A stretch of DNA of 64,000 nucleotides, from positions 536,552-600,551 of the forward strand of contig MNCI01030955.1 of assembly GCA_015680685.1 (NCBI GenBank). The letters run 5' to 3'. The notes under the pieces are model-generated. The model saw nothing but the letters and a program-made list of their open reading frames with translations. It was not told the origin of the DNA and searched no databases. Position numbers and translations under genes: made by a program. Positions 34,033 to 44,999 of the stretch are shown here, piece by piece (the stretch's first letter is position 1; each line of letters begins with the position of its first letter). The DNA comes from Gnetum montanum (Eukaryota; Streptophyta; Gnetopsida; Gnetales; Gnetaceae).

Positions 34033-34497
34033 TCAAATCCCTAGGTACGCATCTATTGTGCTTAGCCATGGCCTTCCCATTATAATTGGGAAGTCCCCTT
34101 CGTTGTTGTTAACTTCGATCACCAGGAAATCAACTAGGTATGACCAACCACACACAGTGGTAACTATGTCCTCCACAAATCCCAAGGGAATGGTGAAGGA
34201 CTGGTCTGCCAACTCTAGTTGAATGTTGCTCTTCTTAAGTTGGGGTAGGTTACAGTCTTGATACATTTCTCGTGAGATTAAGTTGACTTCGGAACCTGAG
34301 TCAAGAAGAGCCTTATGTGGTTCATTCCTAGTGACTTGAAGGTAGATTAAGGGACTTCCAGGGTCAGATAGTTTCCTAGGAAGGTGGCCTACCTTGATCC
34401 AGTTGGTTATGGTATGTGTTAACATAACCATATACGTTAAGCTCTGTTGTTGGACTGAAGAGTGCTCCGAAGCCTTATGTGTTGGAGGAGTGATCAC
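34033..34497 (-). pseudogene. Aspartic protease region of element 2 (open, active site intact)
   Basis: 154 codons without a stop. LPRKLSDPGSPLIYLQ precedes LLDSGSEVNLISREMY, which holds the D-S-G active site. HLEL-like and flap segments follow, and GRPWLSTIDAYLGI lies near the end. It matches the protease of Athila-like elements. The frame is part of a gag-protease polyprotein rather than a free gene; the gag part upstream is frameshifted, so I call it a pseudogene despite the intact domain. Confidence 0.75.
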
Positions 34498-34499
34498 AA

Positions 34500-36737
34500 A
34501 CTCAACCGCTTATTGTTGTGAGAGCTTGTCTAGGCTTTTGGTTCTGAAGAAAGGTCTTCTCTTTTTACGATTTTCAAAACCAGTAGCGGGTTGAATGTTT
34601 ACAACTCTCATAGCATTATGTTGCTACGGTTGAGTGGAGAGTTCCCCTTGCATTGTTGGAGCAGGAGGTGTTATGGGAACTACTGGTGGAAGAGGTGTGG
34701 ATGGAGTAGGAGGATGGTATGGATATGGAGAGTCTCTTAGAGGAGAAGGAGTCCTTCTAAAGTACTCCCGAACTTGGTAGTGACGTTGGAGAGTTGTGTG
34801 ATCCATGGAGTCACTTGGAGAAATCGGTTGTTGCACGTAGTATCCATATGGATCGGGCTTCCGGTAAGGGTATTGTTGTTTCGGCAGTGGCATCCCTCAT
34901 GACTGTGGGTATTGCCACTATTGGGGTTGTCCAATGGGTTGTGGTGGAGTTCCACTTGGATATTATGTCAACGGTTGGTGGAACTATCTTGGGTTACCTT
35001 GGGAATAAGGTAACCTTTGGGGTGTCTATCGTCTGTTGACTCTCAGGTTGAGTGCATACACCCCAGACTCTTGTAGATGCAAGATGATTGGACAACACCC
35101 CTTAGGATGGTTATATTGGTAGATCTCACATCCACCGTCATTGTCTATGTCTAAGTCCACAACCTCATCAGAGATAGTTATTTTCCCCTTACCCTTGTCA
35201 TGTGCAGGGCCTGAATCTCTCCACTTTTTCTTATCTTTTTCACTACTTCGTTCCTCCTTAGACTCCTCTACGATTTTCAGGACAAGTTCAAGTCTACTAT
35301 CCAAGGAGTCCTGTATCTGATCTACCTTAGCCACTACTTCTGTTGTTAGCTTCTAAAGTGGCAAGGTTTTCCTATTCACCAACTCTTTGAGTGGTGACTC
35401 ATCCTCTTCNTACCTTAGCCCATCTACGATGTGGCGAAGTTGATCCCGTTGTGCGTAACCATGGCCCGAGCAACGATGTAACAATGCATAGTAGTGGCCC
35501 ATGGCAGCATCCAAGGGTTCATGAGTACCTTGCTTCCATCCTTGGATTTGGTTATGTAAGTTAGACACTCTGGAGTATGTTTGATATTTATCATTAAAGA
35601 GTTCTAACATCGTACTCCACCTCCTGATGGTTTCCAGTTCTAAGGACTAATACCAACTCTCTGCTTCCTTGATGAGTGTCCTAGGAAACAACTTTAGTTT
35701 CTACCACTCATTTTCTATGTTTTGCAAGGCGCAGGCATCATGGAATGCCTATAAATGATTTTGTAGATCCATGTTGTATCCCCCTTCGAAGCGTGGGATA
35801 TTGTTCAAGTGCTTGATCCAACTATCTTTTAAATGCCTTGTTGGTATTCTCACTGCCTCTGTTATATTTAGCATGCTTCGAGTGGAAAGTAGGGGTTCTT
35901 CATGATCATCTCTTTCATGACATCTATGATGTCTCTGTTGTTCCCTACTTTCCCTTCGTTCATGACCTTATCCTCTCTCTCAACTCTCTCATCGAGGTCT
36001 CTCATTTTGCCTACCTCTATCCTCACCGTTATGCTCTTGATGGCTGCATCCTGATGTGCAAGGAGAGGGTGAGTGATGTGATGAAGGGGAAGAAGAAGGA
36101 GAACCATTGCCATGATGATGTTTCCTACCTTCTCTTTGGTGTTCCTTACCCCAATCGTGATGACGATCAGAGTGCTCTTCCTTGTCATGTGTTGTTGTTC
36201 CCTCAATGAACATTTGGTGTTCATGGGGATCAGAACCAGGGTTGTGTATCGTAGAGCATAGGTTCTGATACCCCACCTCCTCACTTTCATTAGAAGGGGG
36301 AACATCTTTTGATAGAGAACCCATTATAAATGGTTCACCATCTCTAATTTCACTTAGGACGTGTGAGACCTCTTTGCCCTTCAACAGTGTATGTTGGCTC
36401 TCCTGCCTTGAGTCCCTCATACGTTGCACTATTGTGGGATGGTAATCCCTTATGTCAAAATCACCTGCAACATATTCAACATATAATTTTGTCATGCCTA
36501 TTTTTGCAAGAGCATGAAGAAGCATGTTAGCAACACTATGTTACCTTGCAAATCTCTCAATTGCAACTATTTATCTTGATGGAAGATAAAAGTAAAATCT
36601 GGTATATACTCATCGGGATGGGTATATACCACTCTATATTGTTGAGGAACTGGCAGATTTTGGTTATGTATTTTTGATTGCCGACTGTTTCTTGTATTAT
36701 CCCTAGGTGGTGTATTGCTCTTGTTAGAAGAAGATAT
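34500..36737 (-). pseudogene. gag of element 2
   Basis: The expected start codon is ATA instead of ATG (minus strand, 36737-36735, followed by three serine codons as in element 1). Pieces follow: 36525-35989 (variable Ser/His-rich part), the capsid-like part around 35610-35410 (MLELFNDKYQTYSRV, YYALLHRCSGHGYAQ), the Lys-rich part with CEIYQYNHPKGCC (about 35133-35095), and a Pro/Gln-rich tail (34893-34624). A single N at 35410 joins GLR directly to EEDES, skipping about 185 bases present in element 1. A frameshift separates the first two parts. Confidence 0.8.
35410..35410. other. Single-N gap hiding missing gag sequence
   Basis: Compared with element 1 (about 12620-12805) around 185 bases of gag are absent at this N, so it is a scaffold join, not one unknown base. 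Confidence 0.8.
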
Positions 36738-36862
36738 TATTATTTAATTCAGTGTGCTATTTAACCATTATATAATTTTTCATTTAATTAATCCTAAGGT
36801 TCGTTTAAGCTCCCAATGATGTGAATGATCTCTTATGTTCTACTTAGCGCAAAAACACTTAG

Positions 36863-36880
36863 TCCCTGGCAACAGCGCCA
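36863..36880 (-). other. Primer binding site, tRNA-Asp type (element 2)
   Basis: On the minus strand TGGCGCTGTTGCCAGGGA, one base from the LTR. It matches the complement of the tRNA-Asp(GTC) 3' end with two transitions. This is the best-preserved primer site in the window. Confidence 0.88.
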
Positions 36881-36909
36881 ATGATGAGTGGCGAGGTATC
36901 CCTACACTC

Positions 36910-37057
36910 AACCATATGAATACGAGCGTAACACGGGCAGTTTGGTTGAACTCCGTAGACTAAGTGCCTACATGCCTCATGGAACACTTAAGGTTAATTA
37001 TTTATTGTCTTCCCAGACTTACTTGTATTTGTCATAGTGTATGGTTAAGTAAGTCTG
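36910..37057 (-). promoter_or_regulatory. LTR hairpin with complementary site (element 2, 5')
   Basis: Arms at 37057-37047 (CAGACTTACTT) and 37024-37014 (AAGTAAGTCTG) pair perfectly. Loop AACCATAC (37046-37039) is complementary to ATATGGTT (36917-36910) at seven of eight positions. Confidence 0.55.
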
Positions 37058-37600
37058 AGGTATATGATTTTTATAGTTTTTTATGTTTTATCTCCAATGC
37101 TAGTGAGGTGAAGGGTTGAAGAGACTAATTACTAACTTTAACTAACTAACTAAGTCTGAATTAACCTAGCGTCAGCATCTGTTCCCACTTACTGTTCACA
37201 CCCTAAACCAATGCAACCGTGGTTACCAAACGCTAGTCATTGCTAGAATCACCACACGTAGCGCACGTGCTCGAACCAGTCGTACTGAGGCACTTAACTA
37301 AGAGAGAAGGGTTGAGAGAGATTTAATTCCTAATAAAGCATGTAAATGATAAATAGTAAATAACAATAAATAAAATCTTAATTAGCCTATTCCATGCACT
37401 TCAAGGTTTATCCAAGAAGTTCGTCTTTATTTCTGTACACAAACATGTGTTCAGGTACAATATTTGCTTGAATAAAGATCCGTTCACTTTGGAGCTCCTA
37501 CTACGGGCACATGGAAAATATTCTATCTTTGGAGAGGTAAAACTACCAGAGTTTCCCTAAGGGCTAGATCTAGACCTGCAAACAAGGGAGAGCTACCTCT

Positions 37601-37608
37601 TATTTATA
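37601..37608 (-). promoter_or_regulatory. TATA box of element 2 5' LTR
   Basis: TATAAATA on the minus strand, in the same context as in the other copies. Confidence 0.6.
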
Positions 37609-37682
37609 GACTTGGCGGCGCACCGCGATATCATGTGGGATGCGATATCGCAACCCCTGCGATATCGCGTCCCATCACTAGC

Positions 37683-37835
37683 ATAAATGGAGTGCCTAGT
37701 TAGTTTTAAAGAAACCTCAAGGCATCCTACAATATTATCTATGAATAATAGAAAATTTTGTGTGGATGCAGCTTTAACCATGCTTCAAGAAGAAGGTCTT
37801 TATGACTTCTAATAAACAAAATTAACTAAGGTAGT
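37683..37835. other. Short host spacer between elements 2 and 3
   Basis: About 150 bases of older DNA, with no gene recognised. Without the two insertions it joins 30346-30865 on the left to 48012-48409 on the right. Confidence 0.6.
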
Positions 37836-37965
37836 ATATCTGATGAAACGTGTTTCTATCTACTCTAACATCAGGTACACAACATCGAAGCTGCAATGTC
37901 ACATACACAACATCGGGGCTTAGATCCAATGTCAGATATTTGACATTGGGGTATATATCCTGGCC

Positions 37966-37975
37966 TATAAATATA
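37966..37975 (+). promoter_or_regulatory. TATA box of element 3 5' LTR
   Basis: TATAAATATA, about 125 bases into the LTR. The 3' LTR has the same at 47267. Confidence 0.6.
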
Positions 37976-38512
37976 GCATCTGGGCTCTAGTTTTGCGTAG
38001 TTTCATGTTAGTTTTTAGTCAAAGTAGTGAAGCTCTTGCCGTCTATTTTCCTCAAAGTTAGAATATTTTCTGAGTGCCCATAGAAGGAGTCTAAGTGTGT
38101 ATAGTTCTTTGTTCGAGCACTAATGTACCTGAGCATAGCAGTGTGACAAGAATAATACAAACTCTTTTAACAATCCTTGTAGTATTGCAATTAGATTAAT
38201 ATTTCTTTTACTGCACTTTACTTTTATGCTTTTTAATTTAATGCATTTTAATTAAGCAATTTACTTTCAATAGTTTATGAACACAAGCATGACCACTTCA
38301 AGCATACATATAGTACTTGGTAACCCAGCAACGCTTAACATTTGGTAGCCCAGTAGTGTTATATGTGTTCAAGATTTATCTAGAAAAGTGGGACGGTTAC
38401 TTGTGTTAGGCCTGATAGGCAATAACACATTAGATTCTAAATTACTCCACTTTTCATTCTTGTTGTAGGTGATCAAATCTATAAAATATAAAATAAGAAA
38501 AATCATGTACCT

Positions 38513-38676
38513 CAATTACACTTAAACCATACCCTTGAGCCTCACAAGTGTAGTTGGGAAGACAATGAACATTCTCAACACCTATTTCACTTCCTAGAAG
38601 AGCTAGCATAGTAGAGAACTATAGCTCCACAAAATTCAATCAGATCACATGTAACGCCTTAGTGATTCATATGGTT
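38513..38676 (+). promoter_or_regulatory. LTR hairpin with complementary site (element 3, 5')
   Basis: CAATTACACTT (38513-38523) pairs with AAGTGTAGTTG (38546-38556) over 11 positions with one wobble. These arms differ from those of elements 1 and 2, but the loop again carries AACCATAC (38525-38532). The downstream partner is ATATGGTT (38669-38676), complementary at seven of eight positions. Confidence 0.55.
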
Positions 38677-38705
38677 AGGTGTAGGGGTACCTTACCACTC
38701 ATCAT

Positions 38706-38723
38706 TGGTGCCATTGTTAAGGA
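38706..38723 (+). other. Primer binding site, degraded tRNA-Asp type (element 3)
   Basis: TGGTGCCATTGTTAAGGA is one base after the LTR end. It matches the tRNA-Asp complement with several transitions. Confidence 0.75.
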
Positions 38724-38866
38724 CCTTTTGGCTGTTTCATGTGCTATCTAGGACCTAGTAAAAATTATTTAAATCATTGGAATGAACCTTAGAGTCATAT
38801 CTTATCTTACAATTACTACAAAAAATATTTAGAAGCACACTATGATTCTTATTTCCCTAACCAAAA

Positions 38867-41207
38867 ATGTCTTCTTCTCACAGGAGTGATTCTCCATCCA
38901 AGATTGATAAAGCTTATCAACCAGTGCTCAACAATATTGAATTATATATACTCATCCTAATGAGTATGTACTGAACTTCACCTTCATCCTACACCAGGAT
39001 GAATACCTACGATGACGTGACATGAAAGGCAACATTGTGTTGCCGTCCAATTGAGTTGTTCCTACGATGCTCTACAAAATGCTCACATGATGTGGTCTCC
39101 AAGACCGCCAAGGGGAGTATATTGTGAAAGATACTGATGCCAGGGATTATCATCTCACTGAAGCACAACATCTACAAGATAAGCAACTAGAACAACGCTA
39201 TGAATTTTCAAAGGGAAAAGGACTTAACAATTCTCCATTCCTATTGTACCAAAATGCTAGCGGGGAACCCTTCTCTAGGGGTTTTCCATTCAATGAAACT
39301 CCTCTCTTTAACTTCGATGATGGAGGTCAAAACCAGAACTTGCAATCCACAATTCACAATCTTGATTCTAGTAATAAGGGATCTAATGACAAAGTAGGAT
39401 CCCGAGGGGCAAGTCAAGATAGGGATGTAGACAAAAAGTAAGATCAAGATTGTGATCATGATCATCAAAGAGGTGGTAGCAGGCACTGTGGTGGTGCTAG
39501 TTCTCCTTCCTCTTCCCTTTTGTCTTCTTCTTCTTCTTCTAGCTCTAACCATGACCATAGAAGGCAAGACTATGATAGAGGTGATTGAAATGAACAAAAT
39601 GATCGATGAGATCAAACTGATCAAAGAGCTCATCGAGAAAGACAATATCAAGGGCATAGATGTTCAAGAGAGGCACATCACCATGAACAAAGGGGTAGTA
39701 GAGGGCACCATAGGCACCATGATCAAGGCCTTGATGAGCCTCTACTTGCTACCCAAAGTAAGCTTAATATCACAGAGGTAGTAAGAATTCCAACAAGGCA
39801 TGCAAAGGATAGTCAGATCAAAAGGCTAGACATGAATAACATTCCTTGATTTGAAGGGTGATATAACTCTAATTTGCATAATCATGTCCAAGCTTTCTAA
39901 AATGCATGTGCCTTACAAAACATAGAGAATGAGTGGCAAAAACTTAAGTTGTTCCCTAGGATACTCATCAAAGAACCAGAGAACTGGTATTGGTCCTTAG
40001 AGCCAAAATCTATTAGATGATGGAGTACCATGCTTGAGTTGTTCAATGATAAATATCAAACATACTTTAGAGTGTCCAACCTGAGAAGGAAAATTAGAGG
40101 ATGGAAACAAGGAACACATGAACCCTTGGATGCCACCATTGGCCAATACTATTCCTTGATACACAAATGCCTTGGGCATGGTTATTCTCAACTGGATCAA
40201 CTTTGCCACATTATAGATGAGCTTTGATCAAAAACGAGGAAAACACTTAGTGTCTATGCCTAGGGGCAATTGTCAAAACTAAGTGCTTGTTAGATACAAA
40301 GATTAATAAAGCAGGTAGCCAAAGAGAAGAATGAACTAAGAAAAAGAGAAAGTGCAGAAGAGTACAACCATGATCCTTCCATTCGTAAGAGGGAGGTTTG
40401 ATTCTACGATAGTGAGGATAAGTCTGTACTTGATGAGGGGATAAATAAGAAAACCTTGCCACTTATAGGACTCAATGGATAATAGATTTCAAGCTATCCT
40501 CAAAATTGTTGAAGAGTTCAAAGAACAAGGTAGCGATCATGAGCACAGGAGGCACAAAGAAGCTGAATGTGCTTATCACTAAGGTAAGGGCAAGATTGCT
40601 GCAATTGAAGAAGTTGTGGATAGTGAACTAGATGATGATCATGGATGTGACATCTGTCAATATGAACATCCCAAGGGATGTTGCCCCATTGTATCACATC
40701 TATAGGAGTCTAGGGTGTATGCCTTAAATCCATGACTTACACAAAGGCAAAAATCTAGAAGGTTACCTTATCCTCAAGGTAATCTCAAGTAGTTCCACCA
40801 GCAACAACCGTATTATCCAAGTGGAGCTCCACCATAACACTATGAGCAGTATCAACAATGGCAATAACCACAATCATGGGCACTTGCACCACCAAGGCAC
40901 CAATACCCTTACTAGAAACCTAATGCATATGGTTACTACATTTAGCAACCCATGTCTCCATGTGACTCTTCCAGGCACGTCTCTACTTTCCAACCTCACT
41001 ACCATCCTTCTAATTATTACCAAACACATTCTCCACATGAAATAAGGGATACCACCTCTTACCCTTATCCTCCTCTTGTCCCTACACATACTCCTCTTCT
41101 AGTTACATAGTTGCCACTAGCTCCACCTATGCAAGGTGAACTCCTAGCTCAACCACAACAACGCAATGCTATAAGGGCTATTAACTTACAATTGGTTAAT
41201 CAATCAG
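38867..41207 (+). pseudogene. gag of element 3
   Basis: The start is the ATG at 38867 (MSSSHRSDSP). A capsid-like segment lies at about 39930-40230 (KLKLFPRILIKEPENWYWSL, MLELFNDKYQTYFRV, HKCLGHGYSQLDQLCHII). A Cys/His motif CDICQYEHPKGCC is at 40646-40684; here both cysteines of the CxxC pair are present, unlike in elements 1 and 2. Frameshifts and stops occur throughout. Confidence 0.8.
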
Positions 41208-41840
41208 ATGGGTCAAACACTCGATAAAAAAAAGACCTTTCTTTCAACCCTACAGTCACATATACCTATGGTTGACAACCCTACTCTTGCCTCTCCCTCC
41301 TCTGTATCAAATTCTTCCAAGCCTGCTTCAAACCAAAATCTACCTAGGATCCATACCATCATGCTTACTCATACTGCATCTAATTGGATTCATGTTGGAA
41401 ACCTTCCTAGAAAATTAGTCGATCCTGGAAGTCCTTTAATTTATTTGCAGATTGCTAGGAATGAACCATGCAAGCCTCTTCTTGATTCAAATTCTAGTGT
41501 TGATTTAATTTCTCATGAGATGTACACTACCTGGAACCTACCTCCTCTTAAGAAGAACACCATAAGATTAGAATTGGCATACCAGTCCATCACTGTTCCA
41601 TTGGAACTAGTAGAAGACATTATGACCACTATCTGTGGGTGGTCTTATCTTGCCAATTTCCTAGTGATTAAGGTGAAGAACTAAAAAGGGGATTTCCCAA
41701 TCATCATGGGAAGGGCATAGTTGAGCACCATTGATGCAAAAATGGACATCAAAGATCTTTCCCTAGAAATATCTAAAGATAATGCATTTGGAAAGATCAA
41801 GAAGAAGAGAGTCCCATGCATCACGTACAATGATACATGG
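41208..41840 (+). pseudogene. Aspartic protease region of element 3
   Basis: The open frame 41208-41684 contains LPRKLVDPGSPLIYLQIARN and LLDSNSSVDLISHEMY. The active-site D-S-G is D-S-N. A stop follows at 41682 before the GRA(x)LSTI segment (about 41711). It is inactive. Confidence 0.8.
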
Positions 41841-42129
41841 TGCAATTGTGTCCACAAACTCTAGGCTGTAAAGCAATCATTTACCTCTACATGCAAGAAG
41901 TTTGCAACAGAAGAAAAAATTCAAAGGTGTTTGTATGCAATAGCCACAAAATAGGAGGGCACCTAGTGGCTGACTACTAATTCGAAAAGCAACACACTTT
42001 GCATGGAATCAACTAAGAGCCTGACATGTGCATATGTCACCAGCATGGATGAACTCAAGCAAGTTCATCACCAACTCTCTAATGATACAAATGATGATAC
42101 TCATTGGGGAGAGTTGAAAATTCCTGAAA

Positions 42130-42900
42130 AGTTTAAATAAGAGCCCCTTGAACTAAAAATGCTACCAGCTGAAATGGAATATGTGTTTTTGAAAAATGAG
42201 AAGCTAATTATAATCAATGCAAATCTTACTCTAGAACAGAAAAAGATGCTATTGAGAGTAGTTGAAAAATGGTCAACAGCTTTTGCTTGGTCATATCCTA
42301 AACTCACAGGGATTGATCTTATGATATGCCAGCATTGCATCTACACCGACCTAGCCATGAAGGTAAAATGATAGCCACAAAGGCAATTGAACCACAAACT
42401 AAAGCAAATCATCAAGAAGAGAATTAAGCAACTCCTCAAGGTGGGGTTCATTTATCCCATTACAGATAGTGAGTGGGTTAGCCCACTTTTAATTGTGCCA
42501 AAGAAAGATGGCAAGTGGTGGGTCTGCATTAATTTTCAGCTGTTGAATATGGCAACATTCAAGGATCATATTTTGTTGCCATTTGTTGACCAAGTGCTCA
42601 ACATAATATCTAAGCATTGCTACTACAATTTTCTAGATGGCTATAGTGGCTATAACCAAATTTAAATTGCACTAGAAGACCAAGTAAAGACAACATTCAC
42701 AAGTCCTTGGGGGACTTCTGCATATTGCAAGATGCCATTTGACTTATGGAATGCTCCTACTACATTTGAGCACTTGGTTCTAAGCATTTTTCAACAGAAA
42801 ATTAGTAGTGGTGTAAAAGTTTTCATGAATGACTTCTCCACCTATGGAGCTACATTTGAGCAAGCCTTGAATCATCTTAAGCAAGTGCTGAAATGATGTG
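42130..42900 (+). pseudogene. Reverse transcriptase of element 3
   Basis: Conserved blocks in order: a KWSTAFAWSYPKLTGID entry segment (about 42268-42318), LLKVGFIYPITDSEWVSPLL, VPKKDGKWWVCINFQLLN, FVDQVLNIISKHCYYNFLDG and YSGYNQI (42645-42665), and FMNDFSTYG at 42822-42848. Athila-group RTs have FMDDFSVYG there, so the first catalytic Asp is Asn. The frame 42387-42665 is open over 92 codons. Stops occur before and after it. Confidence 0.85.
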
Positions 42901-43229
42901 TTGAAACCAACTTGCAACTCCATCGGCAAAAAATTCACTTAATGGTCCAGGAGGGCATTGTATTAGGGCATATAATATCACAAATAGGAATTGAGGTACA
43001 CTCTAAAAAAATAAGGGTCATCCAAGGAATAACCCATTAGCCAGAAATAGTTAAAGATGTTCTGGGATTCTTTGGACATAGTGGCTACTACCGATGATTC
43101 ATAGGGAATTTCTCTAAGATTGTAAAATCATTTGTGGAGTTGACAAAGAAAGATGCTCACTTTGTCTAGACCACAAAATATGAAAAAGCATTCCAATTAT
43201 TGAAAAAAAAAACTTGTACAAACTCCAAT

Positions 43230-43640
43230 TCTACAAGCACCTGACTAGTCCAATCCATTTCATATCATGATGGATGCATCAAATTATGCCTTGGGAGTAG
43301 TGTTGACACAGTTAGATGACAAAAAATGTCCATACTACATCCACTGCACTAGCTAAAGCATTGTGGGTGCAAACTAAACTACACCACCACAGAAAAAGAG
43401 TTGATGAAAGTGGCGTTTGCTCTAGAGAAGTTCAAGTATTATGTGCTTTAATACAAGGTGTTTGTGCACATGGGCCATAGTGCCATTCACTTCTTGATGA
43501 ACAAGCCAATGGTGAGCCCTCGTGTCATACGATGGCTGGTGATCTTGCAAGAATTCGATCTTACAATGGTAGATCAAAAGGGCACTGAGAATGTGGTTGT
43601 TGATCACTTGTCTCAGTTGCAATGGGATGATAAAGAGGAA
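43230..43640 (+). pseudogene. RNase H of element 3
   Basis: MMDASNYALGVVLTQ (about 43267-43311) holds the first catalytic Asp. NYTTTEKELMKVAFALEKFK follows (catalytic Glu in EKELM), and LTMVDQKGTENVVVDHLSQL is at about 43560-43619 (last Asp in VVDHLS). A frameshift near 43340 and a stop near 43450 break it. Confidence 0.8.
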
Positions 43641-43839
43641 GAAGATCCACTATCTTATATGTTTCCTGATGAACTTCTCTTTGTTGGGGCTATAACTGAA
43701 CAAATACCCGATGAGCCAAAATGGTATAATGGCATTCTCACCTATCTTTTCACTCATGAGATGCCACAAGAGTTGGACCACTAGAAGAAATAGCAATTTC
43801 TTCACTAGGTAGAACACTTCATGGAGATCAATCAACACA

Positions 43840-44990
43840 AATACAAGGTGCAGGTCGATGGCCCAGTTCATTAGTGTGTCTCTAATGCTGATCAACTGCA
43901 CATTCCCCAAGATGCTCATGAAGGTCCCTATGGAGGACACTATGCTGGAACATGCACAACCATTAAAATGCTAATGGCAGCGTACTATTGACCAATAATC
44001 TTTAGGGATGATCACTATTATGTTTTCTCTTGTGAATGATGCCAACAAGATGGTGGAATTACTTGAATGGAGGAACCTCAATAATGGATTCAACCATTGG
44101 AACCCTTCAACATTTAGGGCATTTATTTCATAGGTCCCATGATGCCCATGTCAAATGGAAAGGCATACATCATAGTCTCTATTACTATTGTATGAAATAG
44201 GCAGAAGTAACAACCACCGTCGACTGTACATCTTCTATTGATGCTTGATTTGTATAAAAAATGTTGTAAATAGGTTTGGTGTGCCACATGCATTAATTTT
44301 TGATAATGGAACTCACTTTACAAGCACTACTTTTTGGAAGCTCATGTAATGCTTAGGGGTTGAACATAAACTCACAACACCCTACCACCCCCAATCTAAT
44401 GGTCATGCTGAGGTTACTAATAAGGAAATCACAAGGATACTAACAAGAACTGTTAGCAAGTATAGGAAAGACTAGAGCACAAAACTCAACGATGCCCTTT
44501 GGGCCTACTGCTCAACATGAAAACTTCCTATAGGCTACTCTCCCTATGAGCTTGTGTACGAAAAATTACCAATACTTCCTATTCAATCCAAGCTTTATAC
44601 ACTTTCAATAACTTGTGACCTTGACCTTGACTTAAGTCTAGCCCAAAAAGAATGACTCATGAATCTCAACCTGCTAGACGAAAACTAATTAGTAGCTTTA
44701 TCATCTAATGAGTTGCACACGGCCTATAACAAAAAGTGTCATGATCTAAAAATTAGGAAAGTTAAATTTCAACTAAGAGATAAGGTTCTCTACTAGAACC
44801 CCACACACATACCTCAATAACTAAGTTTCAAACATTTTGAGAAGGACCTTACATCATTTATGAAACTTTTCCTTCTAGGGTCATGATGATCTATAAACTT
44901 GAGAGCCCAAACAAGAAATAGCTAGTCAATATCCAACAATTGAAACCTTTCCATGAGCATAAGTTAGCTAATACAACAAGCACCTCACCA
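43840..44990 (+). pseudogene. Integrase of element 3
   Basis: A zinc-binding segment (AHEGPYGGHYAGTCTT, then CxQQDGG) precedes the core. The core shows YFIGPMMPMSNGKAYIIV (about 44127-44180), ALIFDNGTHFTSTTFWKL (about 44293-44343) and TPYHPQSNGHAEVTNKEI (about 44377-44430), the latter two holding the second Asp and the Glu of the D,D-35-E triad. Many stops. No chromodomain was recognised after it. Confidence 0.8.
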
Positions 44991-44999
44991 GATGGATAA

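Larger units (their letters stand above)
30871..37677 (-). mobile_element. Element 2: non-autonomous Athila-like retrotransposon (gag-protease only)
   Basis: Flanked by CTAGT (30866-30870) and CTAGC (37678-37682), a 5 bp duplication with one change. On the minus strand the order is 5' LTR, tRNA-Asp primer site, gag, protease, 3' untranslated region, polypurine tract, 3' LTR. It lacks RT, RNase H and integrase, like element 1. Its protease keeps the active-site D-S-G and a 154-codon open frame, so this copy is less decayed than element 1. It lies 163 bp from element 3. Confidence 0.92.
36882..37677 (-). repeat. Element 2 5' LTR
   Basis: 796 bp. On the minus strand it starts TGATGGGACGCGATATCGC and ends CACTCATCA. 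CpG-rich palindromes lie at its start (37626-37670). Confidence 0.93.
37841..38704 (+). repeat. Element 3 5' LTR
   Basis: 864 bp, TGATGAAACG to CACTCATCA. The first half differs from elements 1 and 2. The last 200 bases are related to theirs. Confidence 0.93.

Noticed and set aside
39241-39657. 138-codon minus-strand frame
   Set aside because: It is the antisense of element 3 gag, rich in Ser/Arg codons by composition.
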